Origin: Marinobacter vulgaris
GTDB taxonomy: Bacteria > Pseudomonadota > Gammaproteobacteria > Pseudomonadales > Oleiphilaceae
Direction: 5' to 3'
Assembly: GCF_003344045.1 (NCBI RefSeq)
Contig: NZ_QFWX01000008.1
Coordinates: 51,079-115,078, forward strand
DNA: 64,000 nucleotides
Of this stretch, positions 37,805 through 49,019 are shown one piece after another. Within the stretch, counting starts at the first letter, position 1; the number at the start of each line of letters is the position of its first letter. The translations under genes were made by a program, and so were the position numbers. The notes below the pieces were generated by a model. It was not told the DNA's origin, searched no databases, and was given only the letters and a program-made list of their open reading frames with translations.

Positions 37805-40450
37805 GTGGATTTCAGCGACCTTGAAGCCAGGATCAGTGGCGATGCATCCCCCATCAGGGCAGCACGGCAATTATTAAAAGACCGTTATGAGGCTGATGCA
37901 GAGGCGTTTCGCCAGGGTGCCGATGTCCGCGCCCTGGTTCATTCCCGCTCGGGGACACTGGACACGGTTCTGGCGCTTATCTGGAACCGTTATGCTTTTT
38001 CCGCCTCTGAGGATATCTCTCTGGTTGCGGTGGGTGGCTATGGTCGGGGGGAGCTGCACCCCCACTCGGACATCGACCTGCTGATTCTCACCCGCAACGG
38101 CATCGAGGAAAGCTGGCAGGACGATCTGGGCGCTTTCGTTACTCTGCTATGGGATCTGAAGCTGGACATTGGCCACAGTGTCCGCAGCATAGACGAAAGC
38201 CTGAACGCGGCCCGGCAAGACGTCACCATACTGACCAATCTGCTGGAAACCCGCACCATTGCAGGCCCTGACGAGCTGCGCGATAAGCTCAGCCACCAGG
38301 TGTATTCCGACGCCATCAGCTCTGACCGCGACTACTTCATCGCCAAGCGCGAGGAGCAGAAGCGCCGGCACGCAAAATACGGGGACACCGAGTACAACCT
38401 GGAACCCAATGTCAAAGGCTCTCCAGGCGCACTGCGGGACATACAGACCATTGGCTGGATTACCAAGCGGCACTTTGGCCTGCAGAACATTGCTGACCTG
38501 ACGCGCTTCAGCATCCTGACCGAGGAAGAGCACCAGATTCTGCTGCAGGGTGAAACCTTTCTCTGGCGGCTGAGGTACGGCCTGCAACTGATTGCCGACC
38601 GCAACGAAAACCGTCTGCTGTTCGATCATCAGCGAGCTCTGGCCGAGATGCTGGGATACCGGGATGAAGGCAAACGCCTAGGTGTCGAGCTGATGATGCA
38701 GTCCTATTACCGCACCGTGCTGGCCCTGGCCGAGCTGACCGATGTCATCCTGCAGTACTACGACGAGGCGATCCTGGGTTCGGGCACCGAAGATGCCATT
38801 CTGCCCCTGAACAAGCGCTTCCAGATCCGCAACTACTACATCGAGGCGGTCAACAACCAGGTCTTTGCCTACGCCCCCTACGCCATCATGGAAATCTTCG
38901 TGCTGATGGCCCAGCATCCGGAGATCAAGGGCATACGGGCCACCACTATCCGTTCCCTCCGCGCCCACCGGCACCTGATCGATGACGCCTTCCGCGCGGA
39001 CCTGGCTGTTACCTCCCTGTTCATGGAGTTGCTGCGCACCCCGCACGCCCTTGACCAGACACTGTCGGCGATGAAGAAGTACAACGTACTTGGCCGCTAC
39101 CTGCCGGAATTTGGCCAGATCATCGGCCAGATGCAGCACGACCTCTTCCACATCTACACGGTGGACGCCCACACCATGCGGGTGATTCGCAACATGGTGC
39201 GCCTGGACAGCGCCGAGGCACGTAATGACTACCCTCTGGCCTCAAGGCTGATCCATCGATTGCCAAAACTGGAAACACTGTACATTGCCGGGCTGTATCA
39301 CGATGTGGCCAAGGGCCGCGGGGGTGATCACTCCGAGCTGGGCGCCATTGATGTGGAAAATTTCTGCCAGCGTCACCATCTGAGCGAACGGGACACTCAG
39401 CTGGCCTCCTGGCTGGTGGAGAATCACCTGCTGATGTCAATGACGGCCCAGCGCAAAGACATCTCGGACCCGGACATCATTCATGGCTTTGCCCAGTCGG
39501 TCCCCAGCCAGATTCACCTGGATTATCTTTACGTGCTGACAGTGTGCGACATCAGCGCCACCAACCCGAAGCTCTGGAATACTTGGCGGGCGTCGCTGCT
39601 GCGCCAGCTTTACATTGAAACCAAGCGGGCACTCAGGCGCGGCTCGGAAACGCCGGTCGACCGCCAGGAATGGGTACGAGCCACGCAATCCGAGGCGCGG
39701 GAAATTCTTCACGCCCAGAACATGACCGACGAGCAGATCGACGGCATCTGGGACACCCTGGATGAAGACTATTTCCTGCAGGATTCCACGGTGGACATCG
39801 CCTGGCAGACCGCTGCCATCATCCGCCATGGCAACGACCCGGACCCACTGGTGCTGATCCGCGACACCCGCGGCGGGCCCACGGACGGCTACTCCCAGAT
39901 CATCATTTACATGAGCGACCGCGTTGACCTGTTCGCCGCCACCACGGCGGTGCTGGAACAGCTCAACCTCAATATCGTGGATGCCCGCATCAGCTCCAGC
40001 GAGGGCCCATTCTCGATCAGTTCCTACATTGTACTGGACGAGAGAGGCAAGCCTCTGGGTACCGATCCTGCCCGCAAGGACCGGGTTCGCAGCCGCCTGA
40101 TCGAGGAGCTGGATGACCCGGAGGATTACCCGGACATTATCCATCGCCGCACCCCCAGGCAGCTTAAGCACTTCGCATTCCCCACCGAGGTGACGTTCTC
40201 CAACGATACCGTCAACCAGCGCACGGTCATAGAAGTCGTTACCCCTGACCGCCCGGGGTTGCTGGCGCGGGTCGGACAGGTGCTGCTGGAGCACCGCGTG
40301 CGCCTGACCAACGCCAAGATTGCCACCCTCGGAGAGCGCGTGGAAGACGTATTTTTTGTAACCGATGAGCATGGCGAGCAGATCCGCGATCCTGCTGTCT
40401 GCCAGGCTCTGCAGCGCGACCTTCGCCAAATGCTGGACGACACCCAATGA
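37805..40450 (+). CDS. glnD: Bifunctional PII uridylyltransferase/uridylyl-removing enzyme
   Basis: The 881-residue protein has the nucleotidyltransferase motif VGGYGRGELHPHSDIDLLIL near residue 80, an HD domain (HTMRVIRNM and LYHDVAKGRGGDHSELG) in the middle, and two C-terminal ACT domains (YSQIIIYMSDRVDLFAATTA and RTVIEVVTPDRPGLLARVG). It modifies PII according to glutamine level. The start is a GTG directly after the map stop. It overlaps dapC by 4 bases. Confidence 0.97.
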   Translation: MDFSDLEARISGDASPIRAARQLLKDRYEADAEAFRQGADVRALVHSRSGTLDTVLALIWNRYAFSASEDISLVAVGGYGRGELHPHSDIDLLILTRNGIEESWQDDLGAFVTLLWDLKLDIGHSVRSIDESLNAARQDVTILTNLLETRTIAGPDELRDKLSHQVYSDAISSDRDYFIAKREEQKRRHAKYGDTEYNLEPNVKGSPGALRDIQTIGWITKRHFGLQNIADLTRFSILTEEEHQILLQGETFLWRLRYGLQLIADRNENRLLFDHQRALAEMLGYRDEGKRLGVELMMQSYYRTVLALAELTDVILQYYDEAILGSGTEDAILPLNKRFQIRNYYIEAVNNQVFAYAPYAIMEIFVLMAQHPEIKGIRATTIRSLRAHRHLIDDAFRADLAVTSLFMELLRTPHALDQTLSAMKKYNVLGRYLPEFGQIIGQMQHDLFHIYTVDAHTMRVIRNMVRLDSAEARNDYPLASRLIHRLPKLETLYIAGLYHDVAKGRGGDHSELGAIDVENFCQRHHLSERDTQLASWLVENHLLMSMTAQRKDISDPDIIHGFAQSVPSQIHLDYLYVLTVCDISATNPKLWNTWRASLLRQLYIETKRALRRGSETPVDRQEWVRATQSEAREILHAQNMTDEQIDGIWDTLDEDYFLQDSTVDIAWQTAAIIRHGNDPDPLVLIRDTRGGPTDGYSQIIIYMSDRVDLFAATTAVLEQLNLNIVDARISSSEGPFSISSYIVLDERGKPLGTDPARKDRVRSRLIEELDDPEDYPDIIHRRTPRQLKHFAFPTEVTFSNDTVNQRTVIEVVTPDRPGLLARVGQVLLEHRVRLTNAKIATLGERVEDVFFVTDEHGEQIRDPAVCQALQRDLRQMLDDTQ

Positions 40451-41649
40451 ACCCGGACCTGGACAGACTCCACCCCTATCCGTTTGAAAAGCTGACCAAA
40501 CTGAAAGCCGGCATCAGTGTTCCACAAAACCTGAGCCCGATTTCCCTGGGCATTGGCGAGCCCAAGCACCCGTCCCCCGGCTTCGTCAAACAGGTAATTG
40601 CCGATAACCTGGACAAACTTGCCAACTATCCCACCACCAAAGGCACCGATGAATTGCGTCAGGCCATCGCACACTGGGCCACGCGGCGCTTTGGGCTGGC
40701 ACCCGGGTCGCTGACGCCGGAACATCACATCGTTCCGGTAAACGGTACCAGGGAAGGCATCTTCTCGCTGGTTCAGTCCGTGGTGGATGCCAGCCGGCCG
40801 GCAACAGTTGTGAGTCCTAACCCGTTTTACCAGGTCTACGAGGGTGCCGCCTTCCTCGCCGGCGCAACACCGCACTACCTCGCCTGCGACGGCGGCAATA
40901 ATTTCATCCCGGATTTCGAGCGGGTGCCCGATTCGGTGTGGAAAGACTGCCAGATTCTGTTCCTGTGCTCCCCCGGCAACCCCAGCGGCTCGGTGATGCC
41001 CAGAGAAACCCTTACCCGGGTCATCGAACTGGCGGACCAACACGATTTCATCGTTGCATCCGACGAGTGCTATTCCGAACTCTACCCTGATGAAACCCGG
41101 CCACCGGAGGGGCTGCTGCAGACCTGCGCCGCCATCGGCCGCGACGATTTTGCCCGCTGCATTGTGTTTCACAGCCTGTCCAAGCGCAGCAACCTTCCCG
41201 GCCTGCGCTCCGGGTTCGTGGCCGGCGATGCGGAGATCCTCAGGGGCTACCTCAAGTACCGCACCTATCACGGCTGCGCCATGCCGATCCACAACCAGCT
41301 GGCCAGCATCGCCGCCTGGGGCGACGAAGACCATGTGCGTGAAAACCGGGCCGCTTACCGGGCCAAGTTCGAAGCCGTGGTGCCCATCCTGCGGGAAGTG
41401 ATGGAGGTGGACTTTCCCGACGCCGGTTTCTATTTATGGCCGAAAACCCCAATGGACGATGAAACTTTCGCACGGGAGTTGTCGGCCCAGCAGAACGTGC
41501 ACGTACTCCCCGGCCGTTACCTGTCGCGCACGGTGGATGGCCATAATCCGGGGGAGAACCGGGTACGCATGGCACTTGTGGCCCCGGTGGAGGAATGCGT
41601 TGAGGCTGCAAAACGCATCGTTACTTTTGTGAAAGAGAACAAAGCATGA
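40447..41649 (+). CDS. dapC: Succinyldiaminopimelate transaminase
   Basis: This 400-residue fold-type I aminotransferase begins MNPDLDRLHPYPFEKLTKLK, as DapC proteins do, and has the PLP-lysine region FHSLSKRSNLPGLRSGFVAG with the Lys in SLSKRS, plus the nucleotide-phosphate contact RVRMALV near the end. It makes N-succinyl-L,L-DAP in the lysine/peptidoglycan pathway. It lies between glnD and the ArsC-like gene, followed by dapD and dapE. Confidence 0.94.
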   Translation: MNPDLDRLHPYPFEKLTKLKAGISVPQNLSPISLGIGEPKHPSPGFVKQVIADNLDKLANYPTTKGTDELRQAIAHWATRRFGLAPGSLTPEHHIVPVNGTREGIFSLVQSVVDASRPATVVSPNPFYQVYEGAAFLAGATPHYLACDGGNNFIPDFERVPDSVWKDCQILFLCSPGNPSGSVMPRETLTRVIELADQHDFIVASDECYSELYPDETRPPEGLLQTCAAIGRDDFARCIVFHSLSKRSNLPGLRSGFVAGDAEILRGYLKYRTYHGCAMPIHNQLASIAAWGDEDHVRENRAAYRAKFEAVVPILREVMEVDFPDAGFYLWPKTPMDDETFARELSAQQNVHVLPGRYLSRTVDGHNPGENRVRMALVAPVEECVEAAKRIVTFVKENKA

Positions 41650-41990
41650 AACTGTACGGCATCAGGAATTGTGACACCGTCAAGAAAGCCCGGAAATGGC
41701 TGGACGACGCCGGGATCGACTACGAATTCCACGACTTCAAGAAGGACGGTCTGGATGCCGACCGGCTCAGCCAATGGGAACAGGCTACCGGCTGGGAAGT
41801 GTTGCTGAACCGTCGGGGCACCACCTGGCGCAAACTTCCGGACCAGGTTCGTGATAATATTAGCGCCCAATCCGCCCATCGCCTGATGCTCGACAACCCG
41901 TCCATCATCAAGCGGCCCGTCGTTGAGCATGACAACACCGTCAGCGTCGGCTTTAATGCCGGCGAATGGGCCGAACGATTCAAACACTGA
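41646..41990 (+). CDS. ArsC/Spx-family reductase-like protein (YffB-like)
   Basis: The 114-residue thioredoxin-fold protein has a single N-terminal Cys in MKLYGIRNCDTVKKARKWLD and the closing SIIKRPVVEHDNTVSVGF, matching the YffB branch of the ArsC family. YffB-type genes often precede dapE; their role is unsettled. It overlaps dapC by 4 bases, so it is part of the dap operon. An arsenate-reductase role is unlikely from context. Confidence 0.88.
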   Translation: MKLYGIRNCDTVKKARKWLDDAGIDYEFHDFKKDGLDADRLSQWEQATGWEVLLNRRGTTWRKLPDQVRDNISAQSAHRLMLDNPSIIKRPVVEHDNTVSVGFNAGEWAERFKH

Positions 41991-42007
41991 GAACCAGGAG
42001 CACATCA

Positions 42008-44171
<2,164 letters not shown>

Positions 44172-44390
44172 TCAGTAGTGGGGAGGCGGTGCTTCGTCTT
44201 CCTCCTTTCTGATGTTTGATGACGACACCTCCTTGAGCTGCGTGTTCAGGTGTTTCTTCGCTTCCCAGAGCTCCCGTATATCCAGCTCCTGTCGCGCCAC
44301 CTGCTCGCTCAGGGTCTGGATGACATCGTCCTGGAACGCCAGTCTTGTTTCCAGCTCATCCAGCCTGGTCTGTAGATCTTTATTGCTCAT
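44172..44390 (-). CDS. slyX: SlyX family protein
   Basis: The 72-residue protein is an almost continuous coiled coil (LQTRLDELETRLAFQDDVIQ, then LSEQVARQELDIRELWEAKK) ending in the SlyX signature EDEAPPPHY. Function of SlyX is unknown. It is convergent with dapE without any gap. Confidence 0.93.
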   Translation of the reverse strand: MSNKDLQTRLDELETRLAFQDDVIQTLSEQVARQELDIRELWEAKKHLNTQLKEVSSSNIRKEEDEAPPPHY

Positions 44391-44577
44391 GTGCTCATGC
44401 CGCTTGGTCAGCGCTCCCTGTTATCTGGTATCATGCCGCTTTTGCCCGCCAGCGGATTTCCAGGGCATTTTGTGTCCTGGGGAATCCTGGCGGTTTTCAC
44501 CGACCGGAGACCCGATTTTACCCGATATCCGGTTCTTTATCGTTAGCGTTTGATTATTAATGGAGAAACCTAAGTCC

Positions 44578-45159
44578 ATGCAAAACCCAGCAAAAGCGAT
44601 CGTTCTTGCTCTCCTGGTCGCCATTCCGTCACCCTTTATCCTCGGCTTTCTGTTGGTGACTTTCACCCCGGAGCTCTTCCAGATTCTGTCGCAGTCCCGC
44701 ACCAGTGAGCTGGCAACCAATACAACCTTTGTATTGGGCAGTGCACAGGGCATTGCCGCTTATATCATCGCGGTTGTTCTTTTCGGCCTGGCAGGCTTCG
44801 TGACCGTGGCCCTGGCCGCCAAGAAGCCATCAGAACTGAAGCAACAAGCCCCCCGCGCCAGCACAGCACCGCGCCAGGCTGCTCCGCGTCAGCAGTCCCA
44901 GCCGGATGATGGCGAGGATGATGACTACGATGACACCACCCCTGAGGGTAATGAAGAGGGCACCGTCAAGTGGTTCAACGTCAAGAAAGGCTTCGGCTTT
45001 ATTGTTCGTGACAGCGGCGATGAAGTCTTCGTTCACTTCCGTGCCATTCGTGGCCGGGGCCGCCGCGTTCTGCGCCAGGGTCAACTGGTCCGGTTCAGTG
45101 TGGTGGAGGCCGATAAGGGCCTGCAGGCAGACAACGTGTCTATCCTGAGCGACGACTGA
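44578..45159 (+). CDS. Membrane-anchored cold-shock-domain protein
   Basis: Two N-terminal transmembrane helices ([20 protein letters not shown] and [20 protein letters not shown] region) are followed by a Gln/Pro-rich and acidic linker ([10 protein letters not shown]) and a C-terminal cold-shock domain with RNP1 KGFGFI and RNP2 VFVHF. The ATG at 44578 has GGAG 12 bases upstream; an ATG at 44560 lacks one. Typical Csp proteins are soluble and ~70 residues, so this would place a nucleic-acid binder at the inner membrane. Similar proteins occur in marine gammaproteobacteria; function is not known to me. Confidence 0.85.
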   Translation: MQNPAKAIVLALLVAIPSPFILGFLLVTFTPELFQILSQSRTSELATNTTFVLGSAQGIAAYIIAVVLFGLAGFVTVALAAKKPSELKQQAPRASTAPRQAAPRQQSQPDDGEDDDYDDTTPEGNEEGTVKWFNVKKGFGFIVRDSGDEVFVHFRAIRGRGRRVLRQGQLVRFSVVEADKGLQADNVSILSDD

Positions 45160-45181
45160 ACCGCAAGGCAACATGGTTCGG

Positions 45182-45213
45182 AAAAGGGGTGGCCGATGGC
45201 TACCCCTTTTTTG
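45182..45213. terminator. Bidirectional Rho-independent terminator
   Basis: AAAAGGGGTGGCC and GGCTACCCCTTTT form a stem with one G:T pair and a GAT loop, with T-runs usable on both strands. It ends the cold-shock-domain gene (plus) and the 45219-46977 pair (minus). Confidence 0.9.
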
Positions 45214-45218
45214 TCCGA

Positions 45219-45596
45219 TCAGTTCCAGACCGCCAGCTGCTCTCCCCGATGATCCAGACGCCACCAGCGCTCGTCCTCCACCGGCTCCCCTTCTTTCCAG
45301 TCGCCGGGGCTGCAGCGAATCTCGGTGTTCATGGCACGCCAGGCACTGCGGGCACAGTCCAGGTCCGAGGCCCAGGGCAGATCATCCCCTTCCAGGATGA
45401 CCGAAGTGAAGCGTTTGCCACCGGCACCCGGATACAGAGTAACCCGCACACCGTGTCCCCGGTACCAGGCAGTGCCTTTCACTGCGCGCTCCGCCAACGC
45501 CTCGTCCCGCAGTTCAACCTCATCAAGATGGCTGGCCAGCCAATCTGATACGGCTGACGACTCAAGGTCACGAATATAGATTTCGAGATCCTGCAC
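45219..45596 (-). CDS. Conserved hypothetical small protein (125 residues)
   Basis: I do not recognise a family. The GTG at 45596 (MQDLEIYIRDLESSAVSDWL) has AGGAG nine bases upstream inside the previous gene, so it is preferred; the frame is open to 45680. The protein is mixed alpha/beta and soluble, ending EQLAVWN, with conserved-looking WYRGHGVRVTLYPG. It overlaps the Clp-N/P-loop gene by 29 bases, implying co-translation and perhaps a shared function. Confidence 0.7.
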   Translation of the reverse strand: MQDLEIYIRDLESSAVSDWLASHLDEVELRDEALAERAVKGTAWYRGHGVRVTLYPGAGGKRFTSVILEGDDLPWASDLDCARSAWRAMNTEIRCSPGDWKEGEPVEDERWWRLDHRGEQLAVWN

Positions 45597-46977
45597 CCTC
45601 TGTTTCTCCTGCCGGTTGATCACAATGGACAACATAGTGAACCGGCCCGGGGCGCGCTGCAACCCAGCGCTCCAGTTCATCGCGGAGGTCTTCCACCTTT
45701 AATGTGCGAAGGGTGCCTTCAGCCTTACGCTCATGCCATGCGACTTCTGCCGCAGTCCGCTCCAGGGCGACATTTTCCAGGGACTGTTCCAGCTCTTTCA
45801 GCGGCTGCTGGCGCGCTATCGCCACCAGGGCCTGACGCCGGAGGGTGTCCGTCATCCCCGCCAGCGCCAGACCTTCAACGGAGCCGTATTCGGCAAACAG
45901 GTTAAGCCGGGCGGCCGCACGCCTCACCCACTGCAGCATACCGCCCGGAGATCCCACCAGCCGGCATCTGCTTGACGCCGCGTAGTGGACAAGCATTGGG
46001 GAAAACTCTACGTTCCAGTGGCGCTCTATGGCGGGCTGATGGGCCGCAAGAATGGCGGATTTTTGCCCGCCACTGGTGCCCGGCATATCAAAAATATCGA
46101 AGTCCCTGCCAAGGCAGCACTCCAGCTTGTCAATGGCTTCACCGGCGCCAGGCGAATCGGGGCCGAGCATGAGCACCGGTCCCGGATACCCGGTTACCAG
46201 CTCCCTGGCCAGACTTTTTTCGGCCGCCATCATGGAGGCCAGGTCCGCCGGGGAAATGTTGTCAAGGACCAGAGTCGGACAGCCTCTTCGGGCACTGCCA
46301 TGGGTCGCGATCGCCGGGCTGTCACTGGCCATCACTTCCGCCTCGTTGCGAAGGTCGAGCCCGACAAACCCGGATTCCAGAAACGGCAACACTGCCTGCA
46401 ACCAACTGGTTTTTCCGCTGCCTCTTGCTCCCCTGACCCATATCAGGGCACCCGGAACCGAGGCCAGGGTTACGGCCACATCCTCAGCCAGAGCCAACCA
46501 ACCGGGATCCGTAATGACAACCGGCGCATCTGCGGGCCCGGCCAGGCCGGCAATCTGGTGCAGGCTTTCATCGGCCGCAGGCCAGCGGCTCACCAGTTCC
46601 AGCACTGCGACGTAGGCTTTTTCCCGCAGCCGCTCGGTGTTGTGTGTCAGCACCGATAACAGCACCGGCCAGTCCAGCCAGGGGGCATCGCTCAGTTCAC
46701 GGGCTGATGAAAACCAGTACATCAGCTGCGACGACATCAGGCCTTCACAGCCGACGTCGGTAATGATGGGCTGTTCACACTGGATGGTGCGGGTCAGTTC
46801 ATCAAGGTCGACGCCACGGCTGCGCAGGAACTCGCAAATGGCAGGCTCGCCATCCAGCAGTGCCAGTAGAAAATCCTCGACGGTAATGGCGTGGCCGCCA
46901 CGCTGGGCGACGCTGTCGCGGGCGCGTTGCAGTGCCGTTTGACAGAGGGGGCTCAGGCATCCTTGCCAGTCTTCCAT
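45568..46977 (-). CDS. Clp N-domain plus P-loop NTPase protein of unknown role
   Basis: Residues 1-140 resemble a Clp_N double repeat (LCQTALQRARDSVAQRGGHA, ITVEDFLLALLDGEPAICEF), as in ClpA/ClpB/ClpV. Residue 183-190 (GARGSGKT) is a Walker A motif and TLVLDN near 235 a Walker B-like strand lacking the usual Glu. The 469 residues are too few for a full two-ring Clp unfoldase, and no second AAA domain or type VI secretion genes are near. It might be an adaptor-like or degenerate AAA protein. The downstream small gene overlaps its end. Confidence 0.72.
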   Translation of the reverse strand: MEDWQGCLSPLCQTALQRARDSVAQRGGHAITVEDFLLALLDGEPAICEFLRSRGVDLDELTRTIQCEQPIITDVGCEGLMSSQLMYWFSSARELSDAPWLDWPVLLSVLTHNTERLREKAYVAVLELVSRWPAADESLHQIAGLAGPADAPVVITDPGWLALAEDVAVTLASVPGALIWVRGARGSGKTSWLQAVLPFLESGFVGLDLRNEAEVMASDSPAIATHGSARRGCPTLVLDNISPADLASMMAAEKSLARELVTGYPGPVLMLGPDSPGAGEAIDKLECCLGRDFDIFDMPGTSGGQKSAILAAHQPAIERHWNVEFSPMLVHYAASSRCRLVGSPGGMLQWVRRAAARLNLFAEYGSVEGLALAGMTDTLRRQALVAIARQQPLKELEQSLENVALERTAAEVAWHERKAEGTLRTLKVEDLRDELERWVAARPGPVHYVVHCDQPAGETEGAGSRNLYS

Positions 46978-47033
46978 TCACTTCTCCTTGTGGTAGTGTC
47001 GACATCCTCCTGATGTCGCGTTGTGAAAACCGG

Positions 47034-48440
47034 TCAGACCCGGTTATAGGTATCCTGAAAGCGTACAATGTCATCTTCGCCCAGGTAACTGCCGGTCTGG
47101 ACTTCAATCAGCTCCAGCGGAATCACTCCGGGATTGGTCAGCCGATGGGTAACGCCCAGCGGGATGTAGGTGGACTGATCTTCGGTCAGCAGCAGCACAT
47201 CGTCGCCCCGATTGACCGTTGCCGTTCCCTTCACCACAACCCAGTGCTCGGCGCGATGGTGGTGTTTCTGCAGTGACAGGGAGGCGCCGGGCTTGACGGT
47301 AATGCGCTTGACCTGGAAGCGCTCGCCCATGGCGATGCCTTCGTAGGTGCCCCAGGGGCGGTGAACCTTCTTGTGAAACCGGTGCTCGTCGCGGCCCTGA
47401 GCCTTGACCTGAGCCACCAGCTTCTTCACGTCCTGGACCCGGTTACGGTCCGCCACCAGTACCACATCATCGGTTTCGACAATGACATGATCGGTAATGC
47501 CCAGTGCCGCGATCAGGCGGCCCTCGGAATGAATGTAGGAGCCGGATACATCTTCTGTAATCACATCCCCGCGGCACACGTTGTCGTTCTCATCGTGGGG
47601 TTGGATATCCCACAGCGCAGACCAGGAGCCAACGTCCGACCAGCCGGCATCCAGGGGCACCACCACCGCGTCCCGGGTTTTCTCCATGACCGCGTAGTCA
47701 ATGGAATCGTCCGGGCAGGCCTTGAAGGCATCGCTGCCCACGCGGGTGAAATCCATGTCGGCATTGCGCTCTTCCCAGGCAGTCCGACAGGCCCTGATCA
47801 TCTCGGGTTGCTGGCTTTCCAGCTCCGCCAGGTATCGGTCGGCCCGGAACAGGAACATGCCACTGTTCCAGAAGTAATCGCCTTCCTCCAGGTAGCGGCG
47901 TGCAGTTTTCTCATCCGGCTTTTCCACAAAAGCCGCCACATCGTTATACCCCTCATGGGATTCGCCCGCCCTGATATAGCCGTAACCGGTGTGCGGGGCG
48001 TTGGGCACAATGCCGAAAGTGACCAGTTTCCCGGCCCGGGCCGCTTCCGCACCCTGCCTGACCGCCTGACCGAAGGCATCAGGATTTTTCAGAACGTGGT
48101 CCGAAGGCATGACCAGCAATAGTTCTTCCGGATTTTCCTCGGCCGCCGCCAGGGCTGCCAGGGCAATCGCCGGAGCGGTGTTCCGGCCTACCGGCTCCAG
48201 GATGATACCGGCGGTGCGCTCCGGTGCCTGAGCCTGAAGATGAGCCGCCACCACGAATCGATGCTCCTCGTTGGTGATTGCCATGACCCTGGCCTTGCCG
48301 TCCAGGGCCAGCCCGCGGTCAATGGTCTCTGCCAGCAGGGTATCGTCGGACACTACCGGCAGAAACTGCTTGGGGTAGGCTTCGCGGGATAGCGGCCAGA
48401 GACGGGTGCCAGAACCACCAGAAAGAATCACTGCGAGCAT
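47034..48440 (-). CDS. manC: Mannose-1-phosphate guanylyltransferase/mannose-6-phosphate isomerase
   Basis: The N-terminal nucleotidyltransferase has AVILSGGSGTRLWPLSREAY with the pyrophosphorylase signature and FVEKPDEKTARRYLEEGDYF; the C-terminal cupin isomerase domain contains GASLSLQKHHHRAEHWVVV and YIPLGVTHRLTNPG. The 468-residue bifunctional form supplies GDP-mannose for exopolysaccharide or O-antigen. It stands alone, without a neighbouring polysaccharide cluster; a strong hairpin separates it from gloA upstream. Confidence 0.95.
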   Translation of the reverse strand: MLAVILSGGSGTRLWPLSREAYPKQFLPVVSDDTLLAETIDRGLALDGKARVMAITNEEHRFVVAAHLQAQAPERTAGIILEPVGRNTAPAIALAALAAAEENPEELLLVMPSDHVLKNPDAFGQAVRQGAEAARAGKLVTFGIVPNAPHTGYGYIRAGESHEGYNDVAAFVEKPDEKTARRYLEEGDYFWNSGMFLFRADRYLAELESQQPEMIRACRTAWEERNADMDFTRVGSDAFKACPDDSIDYAVMEKTRDAVVVPLDAGWSDVGSWSALWDIQPHDENDNVCRGDVITEDVSGSYIHSEGRLIAALGITDHVIVETDDVVLVADRNRVQDVKKLVAQVKAQGRDEHRFHKKVHRPWGTYEGIAMGERFQVKRITVKPGASLSLQKHHHRAEHWVVVKGTATVNRGDDVLLLTEDQSTYIPLGVTHRLTNPGVIPLELIEVQTGSYLGEDDIVRFQDTYNRV

Positions 48441-48478
48441 GGGTCGTCCTTGTCTTGAATTTTCGCGAAGTTTACCCC

Positions 48479-48511
48479 AATCGCCGCCGGATTGTCCCGC
48501 CGGCGGCGATT
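48479..48511 (-). terminator. Strong hairpin between gloA and manC
   Basis: AATCGCCGCCGG and CCGGCGGCGATT form a perfect 12-bp GC-rich stem with a 9-base loop, downstream of gloA and just upstream of manC on the minus strand. There is no T-run, so termination is possible but not certain. Confidence 0.55.
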
Positions 48512-48547
48512 AAACCAATTTCACCATACGACTGACCAGGCACCGGC

Positions 48548-48988
48548 TTACCAGGTACCGGTATTCTCCATGCTGGCCCAGGGCTCTCTGGCGGGCAGCG
48601 ATTCGCCTTTCTGGAGCAGCTCAATGGAAATGCCATCTGGTGACCTTACAAAAGCCATATGGCCGTCACGGGGTGGACGATTGATGGTAACTCCATTGGC
48701 CTTCAGGTGACTACACAGGCCATAGATATCATCCACCCGGTACGCCAGATGCCCGAAATTGCGTCCCCCCGTGTACTCCTCGGGGTCCCAGTTGTAGGTA
48801 AGCTCAATCATCGGGGCTTTGTCCTCTCTCGCCCGCGCCTCGTCGTCCGGGGCTGCGAGGAAAACCAGGGTAAAGCGGCCCTTTTCACTGCTCTTGCGGC
48901 TGATCTCAACCATGCCGAGCAAGTCGCAGAAAAAGTGCAGGGTCTGTTCCAGATTGCTGACCCGGATCATTGTGTGCAGATACTGCAT
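48548..48988 (-). CDS. gloA: Lactoylglutathione lyase (glyoxalase I)
   Basis: The 146-residue VOC-fold protein has the glyoxalase I pattern: [20 protein letters not shown] with the first metal His, [20 protein letters not shown] with Glu and His ligands, and [14 protein letters not shown] with the last Glu. It detoxifies methylglyoxal with glutathione. It is divergent from the DUF1853 gene. Confidence 0.92.
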   Translation of the reverse strand: MQYLHTMIRVSNLEQTLHFFCDLLGMVEISRKSSEKGRFTLVFLAAPDDEARAREDKAPMIELTYNWDPEEYTGGRNFGHLAYRVDDIYGLCSHLKANGVTINRPPRDGHMAFVRSPDGISIELLQKGESLPAREPWASMENTGTW

Positions 48989-49019
48989 GTTATGCCTCCT
49001 GTTGGGTTATCCTGCCACC

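Noticed and set aside
40126..41334. Open frame of 402 codons on the minus strand across glnD and dapC
   Set aside because: Antisense to two clear genes with no domain of its own; a shadow frame.
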